A DNA stretch of 64,000 bases, taken from an uncultured Collinsella sp. GTDB lineage: Bacteria > Actinomycetota > Coriobacteriia > Coriobacteriales > Coriobacteriaceae. The DNA lies in the NCBI GenBank assembly GCA_900758475.1, contig CAAERQ010000009.1, positions 5,786 to 69,785 on the forward strand, given 5' to 3'. This document shows positions 18,384 to 27,496 of this stretch, piece after piece. The position numbers were made by a program, and so were the translations under genes. Every line of letters starts with the position of its first letter. Positions within the stretch are counted from its first letter, which is position 1. A model generated the notes under the pieces. That model was not told where the DNA came from. It saw only the letters and a list, made by a program, of their open reading frames with translations, and did not search any database.

Positions 18384-18405
18384 TTCGTTTTTCTCAACGA
18401 CTTGC

Positions 18406-18439
18406 AAGGGGTGCGTCCGATTGGGCGCGCCCCTTTTTT
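18406..18439 (+). terminator. Rho-independent terminator after ftsZ
   Basis: AAGGGGTGCG and CGCGCCCC pair around a short loop and are followed by CTTTTTTG. It lies 23 bases after the ftsZ stop and closes the dcw cluster. Confidence 0.85.
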
Positions 18440-18600
18440 GTTGTGTTTCGCCTTTGTAAACGAAAGCCTCCAATCTCCTTACGTTCCCTTTACGTTTGCT
18501 CCTTACCGCTGCGGGTATCCTTTTTTATGAAGTGTGGCAGCCGTATGACACGGACTGCTGCGGCTTCGCCGCGATACTTGTGTTATTAGGAGGCTTTAGT

Positions 18601-19401
18601 ATGGCAGCACGTGCGGACAACGTTTCGCGTGTCGACCATGATGGAGTTACGTTGGTGGAGGGCGCGACGCTCGATGTTCGCTTTGCCTTTACCGAGCGCA
18701 CCGGTGGCGTTTCCGAAGATGCGTACTCCTCGCTCAACCTGGGCTCGCATGTAGGCGATGACCCCTTTGCTGTTCAAGAAAATCGTCGTCGCGCGCTCGA
18801 GGCCATGGGGGCCGCCGAGTGCGAGCATAATCTGCTTGTTCCCAATCAGGTGCACGGCGACCATGTCGTGACGGTGACCTCGAACGGCGCCGACGATCTC
18901 GAGAACATTCGCGAGCAGATTGCCGAGGGCTGCGATGCCATCGTCTGTACGGCCCATGAGGTGCCCGTGCTGCTCTGCTTTGCCGACTGCGTTCCCGTGG
19001 TGCTGGTCGCCCCCGGCGGATTTGCCGTGGTGCATTCCGGATGGAAGGGCACGATCGCGCGCATTTCCGCCAAGGCGTGCCAGGCGCTTTGCGAGGCAGC
19101 CGGTTGCAATGCGAGCGATGTTTCTGCCTATATCGGCCCCCATATCCTGGGTGACGAGTACGAGGTTTCCCAAGAACTTATGGATCGCTTTTCCGCCGAG
19201 TTCGCATGCATCGATGCTACCGCTTCTCGTATGCTTGATCTTTCCGCCGCCATTCGCGAGGCGCTGGTGGATGCCGGTGTCGATGCGGATAGGATTGTGG
19301 ATACCCAACTTTCGACCGTTCGTCAGAACGATCGCTTTTATTCCTACCGCAACGAGGGTGGCACCTGCGGGCGCCATGCAGCAATCGGCGTGATGCTATG
19401 A
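18601..19401 (+). CDS. pgeF: Peptidoglycan editing factor / purine nucleosidase PgeF (YfiH/LACC1 family)
   Basis: Protein of 266 residues of the YfiH family, once called multicopper polyphenol oxidase. Relatives act on purine nucleosides, and PgeF removes faulty muropeptide precursors. The metal-site residues are visible in NQVHGDHVV, CFADCVPVVL and VVHSGWKGT; YIGPHI and RQNDRFYSYR complete the fold. The ATG at 18601 was chosen for its perfect AGGAGGC; the frame extends upstream without a better start. Its position after ftsZ is common in bacteria. It overlaps pstS by ATGA. Confidence 0.9.
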   Translation: MAARADNVSRVDHDGVTLVEGATLDVRFAFTERTGGVSEDAYSSLNLGSHVGDDPFAVQENRRRALEAMGAAECEHNLLVPNQVHGDHVVTVTSNGADDLENIREQIAEGCDAIVCTAHEVPVLLCFADCVPVVLVAPGGFAVVHSGWKGTIARISAKACQALCEAAGCNASDVSAYIGPHILGDEYEVSQELMDRFSAEFACIDATASRMLDLSAAIREALVDAGVDADRIVDTQLSTVRQNDRFYSYRNEGGTCGRHAAIGVML

Positions 19402-20234
19402 GAAAGATCGCATCGGTCCTGAGTGCAGCAGTGCTTGCGCTCACGCTGTGCGCCTGCTCTTCGGGATCTTCTACGTCTTCTATTACCGTGGCCGGCTCGA
19501 CCACTTGCCTTCCCATTGCTGAGATCGCGGCCGAGGGCTTTAAGGAAGAGACCGGCATCGACGTGCTCGTCTCTGGCCTTGGTTCCTCTGCGGGCATCGA
19601 AGCCGTTAGCGCCGGCACCGCCGACATCGCTAGCTCATCTCGTGGCCTCAATGCCGACGAGCAGGATTTGGGCCTGACCCCAATCGTTATCGCGCACGAT
19701 GGCATCGCAGTCATCGTGAACGACGACAACCCGGTCGACAATCTCTCGACCGAGCAGCTCCGCGATATTTACGCCGGCAAGATCACCAACTGGAAAGAAG
19801 TCGGCGGAGAGGACCTGAAGATTCAGGTTATCAACCGCGACGAGGCGTCCGGTACGCGCGAGGCCTTCCGCACTATCGTGATGGACGGCGCGCCGTTCGA
19901 TCGCCGCTCGGCTGTTCTTTCGGGTACGGGCCAGGTACGCGATGTCGTATCCCGCTCACGTGGCGCTATTGGCTACATCTCGCTGGGTTTTGTCGAGAGC
20001 CTCAACGCCAAGACCTCGGTTAAGGCCGTTTCAGTCAACCATGTCGAGGCATCCGAGAAGACGGTCGCAAGTGGCGGCTATCCCATCTCGCGTGACCTTT
20101 ACTTCTTTGTGAAGGGTACGCCTTCGCAGCAGGCGCAGGACTACATTGACTATGTGACATCCGAGAAGATGGACAAGCAGATTCGCGAGGCGGGCTTTAT
20201 TCCCGTCACCAACGACGGAAAGGGGAGTGAGTAG
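19398..20234 (+). CDS. pstS: Phosphate-binding lipoprotein PstS
   Basis: Substrate-binding lipoprotein of the high-affinity phosphate ABC transporter, 278 residues. The signal peptide is followed by the lipobox LCAC, so Cys19 or a neighbour is lipidated. The mature protein begins with ITVAGSTTCLPI, the phosphate-site loop, and has SGLGSSAGIEAV, ASSSRGL and NRDEASGTREAF, which bind phosphate. The ATG overlaps the pgeF stop (ATGA). No separate pst promoter or PHO-box-like repeat was recognised. Confidence 0.93.
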   Translation: MRKIASVLSAAVLALTLCACSSGSSTSSITVAGSTTCLPIAEIAAEGFKEETGIDVLVSGLGSSAGIEAVSAGTADIASSSRGLNADEQDLGLTPIVIAHDGIAVIVNDDNPVDNLSTEQLRDIYAGKITNWKEVGGEDLKIQVINRDEASGTREAFRTIVMDGAPFDRRSAVLSGTGQVRDVVSRSRGAIGYISLGFVESLNAKTSVKAVSVNHVEASEKTVASGGYPISRDLYFFVKGTPSQQAQDYIDYVTSEKMDKQIREAGFIPVTNDGKGSE

Positions 20235-21159
20235 CGTGGAGGCACAGGAAACCCCCCAGATTGAGCATGAGGCGCAGGTGCCCAAAAAGCGTGAGTTGGC
20301 GTTGGTGTCACGCAGCACCTATCTTAAGGAGAAGGCGCTGCAGTGGATCTTCTTTGCCTGCGCGTTCTTGGCGGTCGTCACCGTCATCCTGATCTTTGTC
20401 TTTACCACGTACTCGGCGCTGCCGGTCTTTACCGACATCGGTCTGGTGGACTTCTTTAGCTTTACGTGGGCGCCCTCTGAGGGTCACTACGGCATTATGT
20501 CGCTGCTGGCGGGCTCTGGCCTGGTGACGGTCGGTGCCCTTGCCATGGGCGTGCCGTTGGGTGTGGGCACAGCCGTGTATCTGGTCGAGATCGCCAGCAA
20601 GCGCGTGCGCAGGCTCATTAGCCCCGCTGTCGACCTGCTGGCGGGCATCCCCTCCATCATCTACGGCTTCTTCGGCATGATCATCATCCGCCCGTTTATC
20701 GCCCAGCTGACCGGCGGCCTTGGATTTGGCGCACTGACGGCGTGGTTCGTGCTCGCCATCATGATCGTCCCTACCATCACCACGCTTACCATAGATGCCC
20801 TCAATTCCATTCCCATGGGCATTCGCGAGGCGTCCTATGCCATGGGTGCCACCAAGTGGCAGACCATCTACAAGGTCGTGCTTCCTGCAGCCAAGCTGGG
20901 CATTGTCGATGCGATTGTCTTGGGTATGGGGCGTGCCATCGGTGAGACCATGGCCGTGCTGATGGTCGTGGGCAACGCCCCGGTCATTCCGGATAGCATC
21001 TCGAGCCCCATCTCGACGCTCACGAGTCAGATTGCGCTCGACATGAGTTATTCCTCGGGCCTGCACCGCTCGGCTCTGTTCGGCATGGGCGTTGTCCTGT
21101 TTATCATCTCCGCTGCACTGGTGGGTATCGTCCGCCTGATTTCCAAGAAGAGGGGGTAG
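20227..21159 (+). CDS. pstC: Phosphate ABC transporter permease PstC
   Basis: Inner-membrane permease of 310 residues with six membrane segments. The cytoplasmic loop that contacts PstB reads SIPMGIREASYAMGATKWQT, the expected EAA motif. It starts at GTG 20227, overlapping pstS by 8 bases, or at GTG 20236. It pairs with PstA downstream. Confidence 0.93.
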   Translation: MSSVEAQETPQIEHEAQVPKKRELALVSRSTYLKEKALQWIFFACAFLAVVTVILIFVFTTYSALPVFTDIGLVDFFSFTWAPSEGHYGIMSLLAGSGLVTVGALAMGVPLGVGTAVYLVEIASKRVRRLISPAVDLLAGIPSIIYGFFGMIIIRPFIAQLTGGLGFGALTAWFVLAIMIVPTITTLTIDALNSIPMGIREASYAMGATKWQTIYKVVLPAAKLGIVDAIVLGMGRAIGETMAVLMVVGNAPVIPDSISSPISTLTSQIALDMSYSSGLHRSALFGMGVVLFIISAALVGIVRLISKKRG

Positions 21160-21162
21160 GCT

Positions 21163-22068
21163 ATGTCCGATTCCGTTGACACGACGGTCGATACGACCTC
21201 GTCGCGTGAGCGCATCAAGCGTGCCCTTTCCCATGGCAAGAAGGGCCGCATCAACAAGGATCTGTCCAACAAGATCATGCTCGGCGTGTTTCGCGCCGCG
21301 GCCTATATCACCACGCTGGTGCTGATCGCCATCATCGCCTACGTGGTCATCAACGGCCTGCCGCATATCTCGCTCGACTTTATCTTCGGCTGGCCGCAGG
21401 GCGTCAACGCCGAGGGCGGCATTTGGCCCACGATCGTCTCGACCATCTACGTGACGGCGCTCGCCATGCTCATCTGCACGCCGGTTGCCGTCCTGGCTGC
21501 GGTCTATCTGGCCGAATACGCCAAGCAGGGCAAGATTGTCGACATCATTCGCTATGCTGCCGATGCCCTGGCCTCGGTGCCCTCCATTGTTATGGGCCTC
21601 TTTGGCTACGCCTTGTTTGTCGAGGCCGTGGGCCTGGGCCTTTCGATGGTTTCGGCCGCGCTGGCGCTGGCGCTTCTGATGCTGCCTATCGTCATGCGCA
21701 CCACCGAGGAGGCAATCCGCGCCGTTCCGCGCTATATCCGTTGGGGCGCATATGGCCTGGGCGCCACCAAGTGGCAGGTCGTCTCCAAGATCGTGCTTCC
21801 TTCGGCTTTTGGCCGCATCGCCACCGGCATCGTGCTTGCCATCGGCCGCGCCATCGGCGAGACTGCGGTGGTGCTCTACACCATGGGTCAGGCCATCAAC
21901 CTGCCTATCTCGCCACTCGATTCCGGCCGCCCCATGACGGTCCACCTGTACCTGCTTGCCAACGACGGCATCAACATGAACGCAGCCTATGGCACCGCGC
22001 TTTTGCTGATGGCGATTATTCTGGCCTTCAACCTGTTTGCGCGCTATCTGTCGCGCAAACGCCGCTAG
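21163..22068 (+). CDS. pstA: Phosphate ABC transporter permease PstA
   Basis: Second permease of the phosphate transporter, 301 residues, with a basic N-terminus of about 40 residues and six membrane segments. The EAA-type loop reads RAVPRYIRWGAYGLGATKWQ. The gene begins three bases after pstC and ends 12 bases before pstB. Confidence 0.93.
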   Translation: MSDSVDTTVDTTSSRERIKRALSHGKKGRINKDLSNKIMLGVFRAAAYITTLVLIAIIAYVVINGLPHISLDFIFGWPQGVNAEGGIWPTIVSTIYVTALAMLICTPVAVLAAVYLAEYAKQGKIVDIIRYAADALASVPSIVMGLFGYALFVEAVGLGLSMVSAALALALLMLPIVMRTTEEAIRAVPRYIRWGAYGLGATKWQVVSKIVLPSAFGRIATGIVLAIGRAIGETAVVLYTMGQAINLPISPLDSGRPMTVHLYLLANDGINMNAAYGTALLLMAIILAFNLFARYLSRKRR

Positions 22069-22080
22069 TTAAGGAGTCCC

Positions 22081-22884
<804 letters not shown>

Positions 22885-22976
22885 TCGGTGCGACTAGTCC
22901 CAAGCCGATCGGACCTGGTCCGGTGCGTATTCACTGTGCGGGCGGCATGACCGCACCCAACTGATTGGAGTGAACC

Positions 22977-23834
22977 ATGCGCAAACTGTTTTCCCGTCAG
23001 CTCATCGAGGCCCGTCATGAGATGTTGAGCATCTACGAGGCTGTAGACCTGGCGCTTCACGACGCCGTGAAGGCCTATGTGACCGACGACCGCAAGCTCG
23101 CCACCAAGACCAAGAAGCGCACGCTTTCGATTGATGCTCGCTGCGCCAACCTGGAGGCCGTGTGCTACAACCTGATCGCTACGCAGTCGCCGGTCGCCTC
23201 GGACTTCCGCTTGCTGCAGACGATCATCTACGTCGACTTTAACCTGCAGCGCATGACCGATAAGGTTCGCCAGGTCTGCCGCGCCACGCGCCACATGGTC
23301 AAGGCCGACATCTCGCTGCCTCAGGAGCTTGTGACCTTGGTTGAAGCCGAGGCCGAGGCCGTCTATCAGGTGCTGGGTTCGTCGCTTTCTGCGCTCGTCA
23401 CCAACGACATGTCCATCATCTGCAACCTGGCCGGCGAGGACGAGCCGGTGCATGCGGCGTACGAGAAGTTCTTCCGCACCTTTAACCGCATGGACACGGG
23501 CGATTTTATGGACGACGACAGCAACTATGACGACCTGCGCCGCGCCATCATGGTCTCGCGCTACCTCGATCGTATCGCCTCGATTTCGATCGATGCCGCC
23601 TGCCGTCTGACCTTCCTTTTGACCGGACAGCGTATGACTGCCGGCGATATCGCCCGTACGGACGAGGATGAGCTTGAGAGCATGCGCGTGCCTTCGGGCG
23701 AGGGTGTCATCATGAGGCCTGCCGTCGATGCACACTATGTTGCCAAAGTGCCCGCTAACGAGGTGAGCGAGGGTCTCCGCTACCTGCTCGAGCACCTCGA
23801 GGACGAGGACGACGCCGAGGACGACGAGGAGTAA
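22977..23834 (+). CDS. phoU: Phosphate transport regulator PhoU
   Basis: Cytoplasmic all-helical regulator that couples Pst transport to the PhoR/PhoB-type signalling pathway. At 285 residues it is longer than the usual 220-235 because of an acidic C-terminal tail (EDEDDAEDDEE). Two PhoU repeats are visible, with ATQSPVASDFRLLQTIIYV in the first and RRAIMVSRYLDRIASISID in the second. A 92-base gap from pstB has no separate promoter that I can defend. Confidence 0.9.
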   Translation: MRKLFSRQLIEARHEMLSIYEAVDLALHDAVKAYVTDDRKLATKTKKRTLSIDARCANLEAVCYNLIATQSPVASDFRLLQTIIYVDFNLQRMTDKVRQVCRATRHMVKADISLPQELVTLVEAEAEAVYQVLGSSLSALVTNDMSIICNLAGEDEPVHAAYEKFFRTFNRMDTGDFMDDDSNYDDLRRAIMVSRYLDRIASISIDAACRLTFLLTGQRMTAGDIARTDEDELESMRVPSGEGVIMRPAVDAHYVAKVPANEVSEGLRYLLEHLEDEDDAEDDEE

Positions 23835-23871
23835 GTAACCCCGTTCGTCTAAAAATTGTAAATACCTAAGT

Positions 23872-23905
23872 GAGCGCGGCCTTGCACATGCGGGGCCGCG
23901 CTCTT
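23872..23905 (+). terminator. GC-rich hairpin between phoU and yggS
   Basis: Perfect 10-bp arms (GAGCGCGGCC at 23872-23881, GGCCGCGCTC at 23894-23903) around 12 bases. No real T-run follows (TTGCGTT), so it is either a weak terminator or an mRNA-stabilising hairpin closing the pst-phoU operon. Confidence 0.5.
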
Positions 23906-23953
23906 GCGTTAGCATGGGACTACTTGTTTGGCTGTCAGCGGAGGCGATTGGCA

Positions 23954-24691
23954 ATGGATAACTATTTGGACTTGATGCGCGCTCGCCGCGAGCAGATTCT
24001 GGAGCGTTTTTATGCGGCACTCGATCGCGCGGGCCGTCCCCACGATGCTGCGCGACTGATTGCCGTCTCCAAGACTGTTGGCGTCGATGAGACCGTTGCC
24101 GCTATTCAGGCGGGGTATCGCCATTTTGCCGAGAACCGCCCGCAGGAGCTCGTCCGCAAGCTTGCGGGCCTCGCGGAGCATCCGGAGCTACCCGAGGTGC
24201 GCTTCGATATGATCGGCAACCTGCAGACCAACAAGATCAATGCGGTTCTGGGCTCGGCCCAGCTGATTCATTCGGTAAGCTCGCTGCATTTGGCTCAGGC
24301 TATCTCGAGCCGTGCGGTCCGTAAGATTGAGGCGGGCGAGCTCTCCGGCCCCCAGCGCGTGCTGATCGAGGTCAATGTGAGCGGCGAGGAGTCCAAGGGC
24401 GGCTTTTCGCCCGACGAGGTGCGAGACGCCGCGGGTGAGCTTGCGGAGCTTGAGGGAATTTGTGTGCAGGGCCTTATGACTATGGCACCCCGGGGGAATA
24501 AGGATGTGGCGCGCCGCACTTTTGCCGGACTTCGCGAGCTAAGGGATGAGCTTGAGGCGACGCACTCCGACCTGAGCCTGCCCGAACTTTCCTGCGGCAT
24601 GAGCGAGGACTTTGAGCCTGCCCTTGAGGAAGGCTCTACGCTCGTTCGCCTGGGCAGGGTAGTATTTAGCCCGGAGTTTGCAGTAAAATAA
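23954..24691 (+). CDS. yggS: PLP homeostasis protein YggS/PLPBP
   Basis: Pyridoxal-phosphate-binding protein of the YggS/PROSC family, 245 residues. These proteins balance B6 vitamers and amino-acid pools and lack a clear enzymatic reaction. The PLP lysine lies in LIAVSKTV near residue 40; FAENRPQEL, FDMIGNLQTNK and the late SCGMSEDFEPALEEGSTLVR match the family. ATG 23954 has CGGAGGCG in front. yggS next to sepF and yggT is common in Gram-positive division gene neighbourhoods. Confidence 0.93.
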   Translation: MDNYLDLMRARREQILERFYAALDRAGRPHDAARLIAVSKTVGVDETVAAIQAGYRHFAENRPQELVRKLAGLAEHPELPEVRFDMIGNLQTNKINAVLGSAQLIHSVSSLHLAQAISSRAVRKIEAGELSGPQRVLIEVNVSGEESKGGFSPDEVRDAAGELAELEGICVQGLMTMAPRGNKDVARRTFAGLRELRDELEATHSDLSLPELSCGMSEDFEPALEEGSTLVRLGRVVFSPEFAVK

Positions 24692-24751
24692 GGCTCTGAA
24701 GTGCGCACTGATTATCGGAGCGCCTGCACTAAACCGCGAGAGGACACAACC

Positions 24752-25477
24752 ATGGGCTTCCTTGACGAGATTAAAAATAAGATGCACCTGGGCGGCCAGC
24801 AGGGTTACGACCAGGGTTATGGTCAGGACGACGACTACGGCTACGATGATGGCTATGACGACGGCTACCAGAATAACGGTTACAGCGGTGCCTCGGGCGA
24901 GGGCTTCTACACCCAGGACGAGCCGAGCAACGGCCTGTTGGGTCAGACGCGCCGCGGCGAGGCCGAGTCGGTGGCCGTGTACACACGCTCCGGTCAGCTG
25001 GTCGGCGACGATTCTCGCCATGCTACGACCTACAACCCGCCATCGCGCTCGCAGGAGACGGTTGCGGGCGGTTATCGTCCCGGTGCCTACGACACGCCGT
25101 CGAGCTACGCCGAGAGCACGCGTGCCCGCGCTGCTGCCCCCGCACCCGCTCCCTCACCGAGCGATGCCTCGGCGTATGCGAGCAACATCATCAATGCTAC
25201 GCCGCAGCTGCCGGCTTATGTCCTGCGCCCCGAGAGCTATGACGACGTGGAGACCGTCGTGCGCCGCGTGCGCACCAAGCAGCCTGTCGCGCTGATTTTT
25301 GTGGGCGTTCGTACCGAGGTCGCCAAGCGCGTCCTGGACTTCTCTTACGGCTTTGCCTGCGGCCTGGGTGCCACCGTCAAAGAGGTGGGCGATCGCGTGT
25401 TTATGGTGCTGCCCGCCGGTTGCGAGGTCAAGGATTCGGACCTCAAAAAGCTCCGTGCCGACGGCTACCTTAAGTAA
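24752..25477 (+). CDS. sepF: Cell division protein SepF
   Basis: Membrane-binding partner that tethers FtsZ and substitutes for the missing FtsA, 241 residues. The N-terminus MGFLDEIKNKMHLG is the membrane-binding amphipathic helix. A long linker rich in Gly, Tyr and Asp (about 15-55) and an Ala/Pro/Ser stretch follow. The C-terminal SepF core contains DDVETVVRRVRTKQPVAL and LDFSYGFACGLGATV. GAGAGGA precedes the ATG. Confidence 0.93.
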   Translation: MGFLDEIKNKMHLGGQQGYDQGYGQDDDYGYDDGYDDGYQNNGYSGASGEGFYTQDEPSNGLLGQTRRGEAESVAVYTRSGQLVGDDSRHATTYNPPSRSQETVAGGYRPGAYDTPSSYAESTRARAAAPAPAPSPSDASAYASNIINATPQLPAYVLRPESYDDVETVVRRVRTKQPVALIFVGVRTEVAKRVLDFSYGFACGLGATVKEVGDRVFMVLPAGCEVKDSDLKKLRADGYLK

Positions 25478-25498
25478 AGACAAGACGAGGAGATTCTC

Positions 25499-25780
25499 AT
25501 CAACATCTACACCATTGTCCAGTTGGTCAATACGCTGTTCAACTTCTACTCCACGCTCATCGTGGTCTACTGCCTTATGACGTGGATCCCTATGAAACAG
25601 GGCGGATTGCTACAGGATATCGCCGCCGTCCTCGATAGCGTGTGCGGCCCGTGGCTCAATTTGTTCCGCCGGTTTATCCCGCCCATGGGAGGCGTCGATT
25701 TTTCACCGGTCGTTGCGATTATTGCGTTGCAGTTGGTGCAGAAGCTGGTTCTGCAACTTCTTATAGGTATACTCATATAA
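25499..25780 (+). CDS. yggT: YggT family membrane protein with probable ATC start
   Basis: Small membrane protein (about 93 residues) of the YggT family, found beside sepF and divIVA and linked to envelope and division functions. Two hydrophobic segments: INIYTIVQLVNTLFNFYSTL running into IVVYCL, and VVAIIALQLVQKLVLQLLIG. The family-typical WIPM and GPWLNLFRRFIPP stretches lie between. No ATG, GTG or TTG has a ribosome-binding site: the only standard start, TTG 25523, removes part of the first helix. GAGGAG (25487-25492) is exactly six bases before ATC 25499, so ATC is the likely start. Confidence 0.75.
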   Translation: MNIYTIVQLVNTLFNFYSTLIVVYCLMTWIPMKQGGLLQDIAAVLDSVCGPWLNLFRRFIPPMGGVDFSPVVAIIALQLVQKLVLQLLIGILI

Positions 25781-25842
25781 AACTGGCTTAGTAACTCACG
25801 TCGGGCGCACGGCGCCAAGGCGAAGATAAAGGAGAACTTGTT

Positions 25843-26520
25843 ATGGCTATTACCCCTGCTGACATTCAGGCTCAGACCTTCTCTGAGGCCAAGCGCGGCT
25901 ACGATCCCGCCGAGGTCGACGTCTTCCTGGAGACCCTGTCCTCTGAGGTCGACGCCATGCTCGCCAAGATCGTCGATCTTAAGGGTCGTCTGACCGCCAC
26001 CGAGCAGCAGCTCGCCGACACGCAGGCCCAGCTTGCTCAGGCTCAGGATGCTGCTGCGCAGGCCGTTCCCGCCGCCCCTGTGGCCGCTCCCGCACCCGAC
26101 TTCTCCGCTCAGGAGCGCCAGATTTCCGCTGCCCTGATTGCTGCCCAGCAGACCGCCGAGGGCATTGTCAACGACGCCAACGAGAACGCTGACCGCATCC
26201 GCAACGAGGCCGACGCCAAGGCCCGCGAGGTCATCCGCCAGGCCCTGACCGAGAAGCAGGCCGAGCTTGAGGAGATCGACCGTCTTAAGGCTTCCCGTGA
26301 GGAGTTTAAGGCCGAGTACCTCAAGCTCATCCAGCACTTCATGGACGATGCTCAGAACTCCTTCCCGTCCGATCTCATGGCTTCCACGCCGGTCGGTTCC
26401 GCCGCTTCTCCGGCTGTGACCGTTCCTGCTGCCGAGCCGCTGCCCGTCGCCGAGCGGGTTATCCCCGTTGCCGATCCCTTCGCACCGATCGACAACTTCG
26501 CCGCCGACGACCTGGACTAA
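25843..26520 (+). CDS. divIVA: Polarity/division protein DivIVA (Wag31-like)
   Basis: Coiled-coil protein that binds curved membrane at poles and septa and recruits cell-wall machinery, 225 residues. The N-terminal membrane-targeting domain reads MAITPADIQAQTFSEAKRGY and DPAEVDVFLE, the diagnostic DivIVA start. A coiled coil follows, interrupted by an Ala/Pro-rich linker (about 68-85), then a second helical segment and an acidic end. AAAGGAG precedes the ATG; a strong terminator follows. Confidence 0.93.
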   Translation: MAITPADIQAQTFSEAKRGYDPAEVDVFLETLSSEVDAMLAKIVDLKGRLTATEQQLADTQAQLAQAQDAAAQAVPAAPVAAPAPDFSAQERQISAALIAAQQTAEGIVNDANENADRIRNEADAKAREVIRQALTEKQAELEEIDRLKASREEFKAEYLKLIQHFMDDAQNSFPSDLMASTPVGSAASPAVTVPAAEPLPVAERVIPVADPFAPIDNFAADDLD

Positions 26521-26547
26521 CATCCAGCTATCATGTAGCGCCTAGAA

Positions 26548-26576
26548 AGGGCCCGCAGTTTGCGGGTCCTTTTTTG
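26548..26576 (+). terminator. Rho-independent terminator after divIVA
   Basis: AGGGCCCGCA and TGCGGGTCCT pair around TTT, followed by TTTTTTG. It ends the sepF-yggT-divIVA unit. Confidence 0.88.
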
Positions 26577-26593
26577 TGGCTGTACGCAGTCTG

Positions 26594-26639
26594 CAAAACA
26601 AAACGCCGAGTCCTGCGTTTGAGGGCACAGAACTCGGCG
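26594..26639 (-). terminator. Terminator of the nitroreductase gene
   Basis: On the minus strand CGCCGAGT and ACTCGGCG pair around 20 bases and are followed by TTTTGTTTTG. It lies just past the nitroreductase stop and faces the divIVA terminator, as expected between convergent genes. Confidence 0.75.
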
Positions 26640-26684
26640 AACGGCACGTGGTCAAAGGTGGATTTAAAGGCCTGTCCCAAAAAT

Positions 26685-27215
26685 CTACTTGAGGAGGAAG
26701 TCGGGGAGGGGAATGGTGCGGGCCTCGCGCTGCTCGGGGTCGGCGATATGGTCGGCAGGATAGCCGCAGACGAGCATGTGATAGGGATAGATGCCCTCGG
26801 GCAGGCTGAACTGCTCACAGGCCACCTCGGGCTTAAAATGGCACACCCAGCACGTACCCAGGCCCTGCTCCTCGGCCTCCATCATCATCTGGTCGCAAAC
26901 GATCGAGGTGTCGATGGCACTGGAGTTCATCTGGTCATAAGGGCGCACCCAAGCATCGTCGGTAACGCTGCAGATAAGAAAGATAAGCGGAGCCCCAAAG
27001 ATAGACCCATCACGAGCAAAACGCGGCTGACAAGCAGCAGCCTTTTCCAACAACTCCGGAGTATCAAGCACCATCACACGGGTTGGATGATTATTACAAG
27101 CAGAAGGAGCAATGCGCCCCGCCTCAACAATGGCATCCACCACCGACTGCTCAACAGGCCGATCCTCAAAAGAACGACAAGAATACCGAGTCCGAGCCAA
27201 ATCCAAATACCCCAT
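26685..27215 (-). CDS. Nitroreductase family FMN enzyme
   Basis: FMN-dependent oxidoreductase of the nitroreductase family, 176 residues. The N-terminal flavin-phosphate motif (RTRYSCRSFEDRPV) and GRIAPSACNNHPTRVMVL are typical, as is the late EEQGLGTCWVCHFKPE. The physiological substrate cannot be read from sequence. The start is the ATG at 27215 with GGAGG five bases upstream, not the upstream TTG. The first third uses noticeably more T-ending codons than the rest, which may mark a recombinant join. A terminator lies just downstream. Confidence 0.85.
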   Translation of the reverse strand: MGYLDLARTRYSCRSFEDRPVEQSVVDAIVEAGRIAPSACNNHPTRVMVLDTPELLEKAAACQPRFARDGSIFGAPLIFLICSVTDDAWVRPYDQMNSSAIDTSIVCDQMMMEAEEQGLGTCWVCHFKPEVACEQFSLPEGIYPYHMLVCGYPADHIADPEQREARTIPLPDFLLK

Positions 27216-27393
27216 ACGAGCCTCCAAAGCTAATAAAACAACCCAAAACTAAGCAAAAGGGTACCCAAAGCAACATTCAGCCAAACGTTTAAGGCGGTCC
27301 CAAAGTTTCCAATCGGGCCCCAAGGCCCTGCCAACAAAAGCCCCATCGCTTTCAAAGTATCAGCCAAAGTTTCCAATGGTGGTACGTAAGGGA

Positions 27394-27472
27394 GCGGGCC
27401 CGACCACTAATACCCTTTTGAACGACTCTGCTTGCAGCCGGAGTGAAAAAGGTTATTAGTGGTCGGGCCCGC
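27394..27472. repeat. Long palindrome between DUF47 and nitroreductase genes
   Basis: Perfect 19-bp arms (27394-27412 and 27454-27472) extend with one mismatch to 26 bp, enclosing about 27 bases. The adjoining 170 bases hold no gene. It follows the DUF47 gene on the minus strand and could end that transcript, but no T-run follows in that direction. It may instead be a dispersed repeat. Nearby a 14-base sequence, CCAAAGTTTCCAAT, occurs twice (27300-27313 and 27364-27377). Confidence 0.65.
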
Positions 27473-27496
27473 GACCGCCGGGACACGTACCCCCAA

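Noticed and set aside
20308..21945. 545-codon minus-strand frame opposite pstC and pstA
   Set aside because: Antisense shadow of two clear permease genes; the translated product is charged and repetitive with no domain.
26574..27233. Plus-strand frame over the nitroreductase gene
   Set aside because: The minus-strand gene has conserved FMN-binding motifs and a ribosome-binding site; the plus frame has neither.
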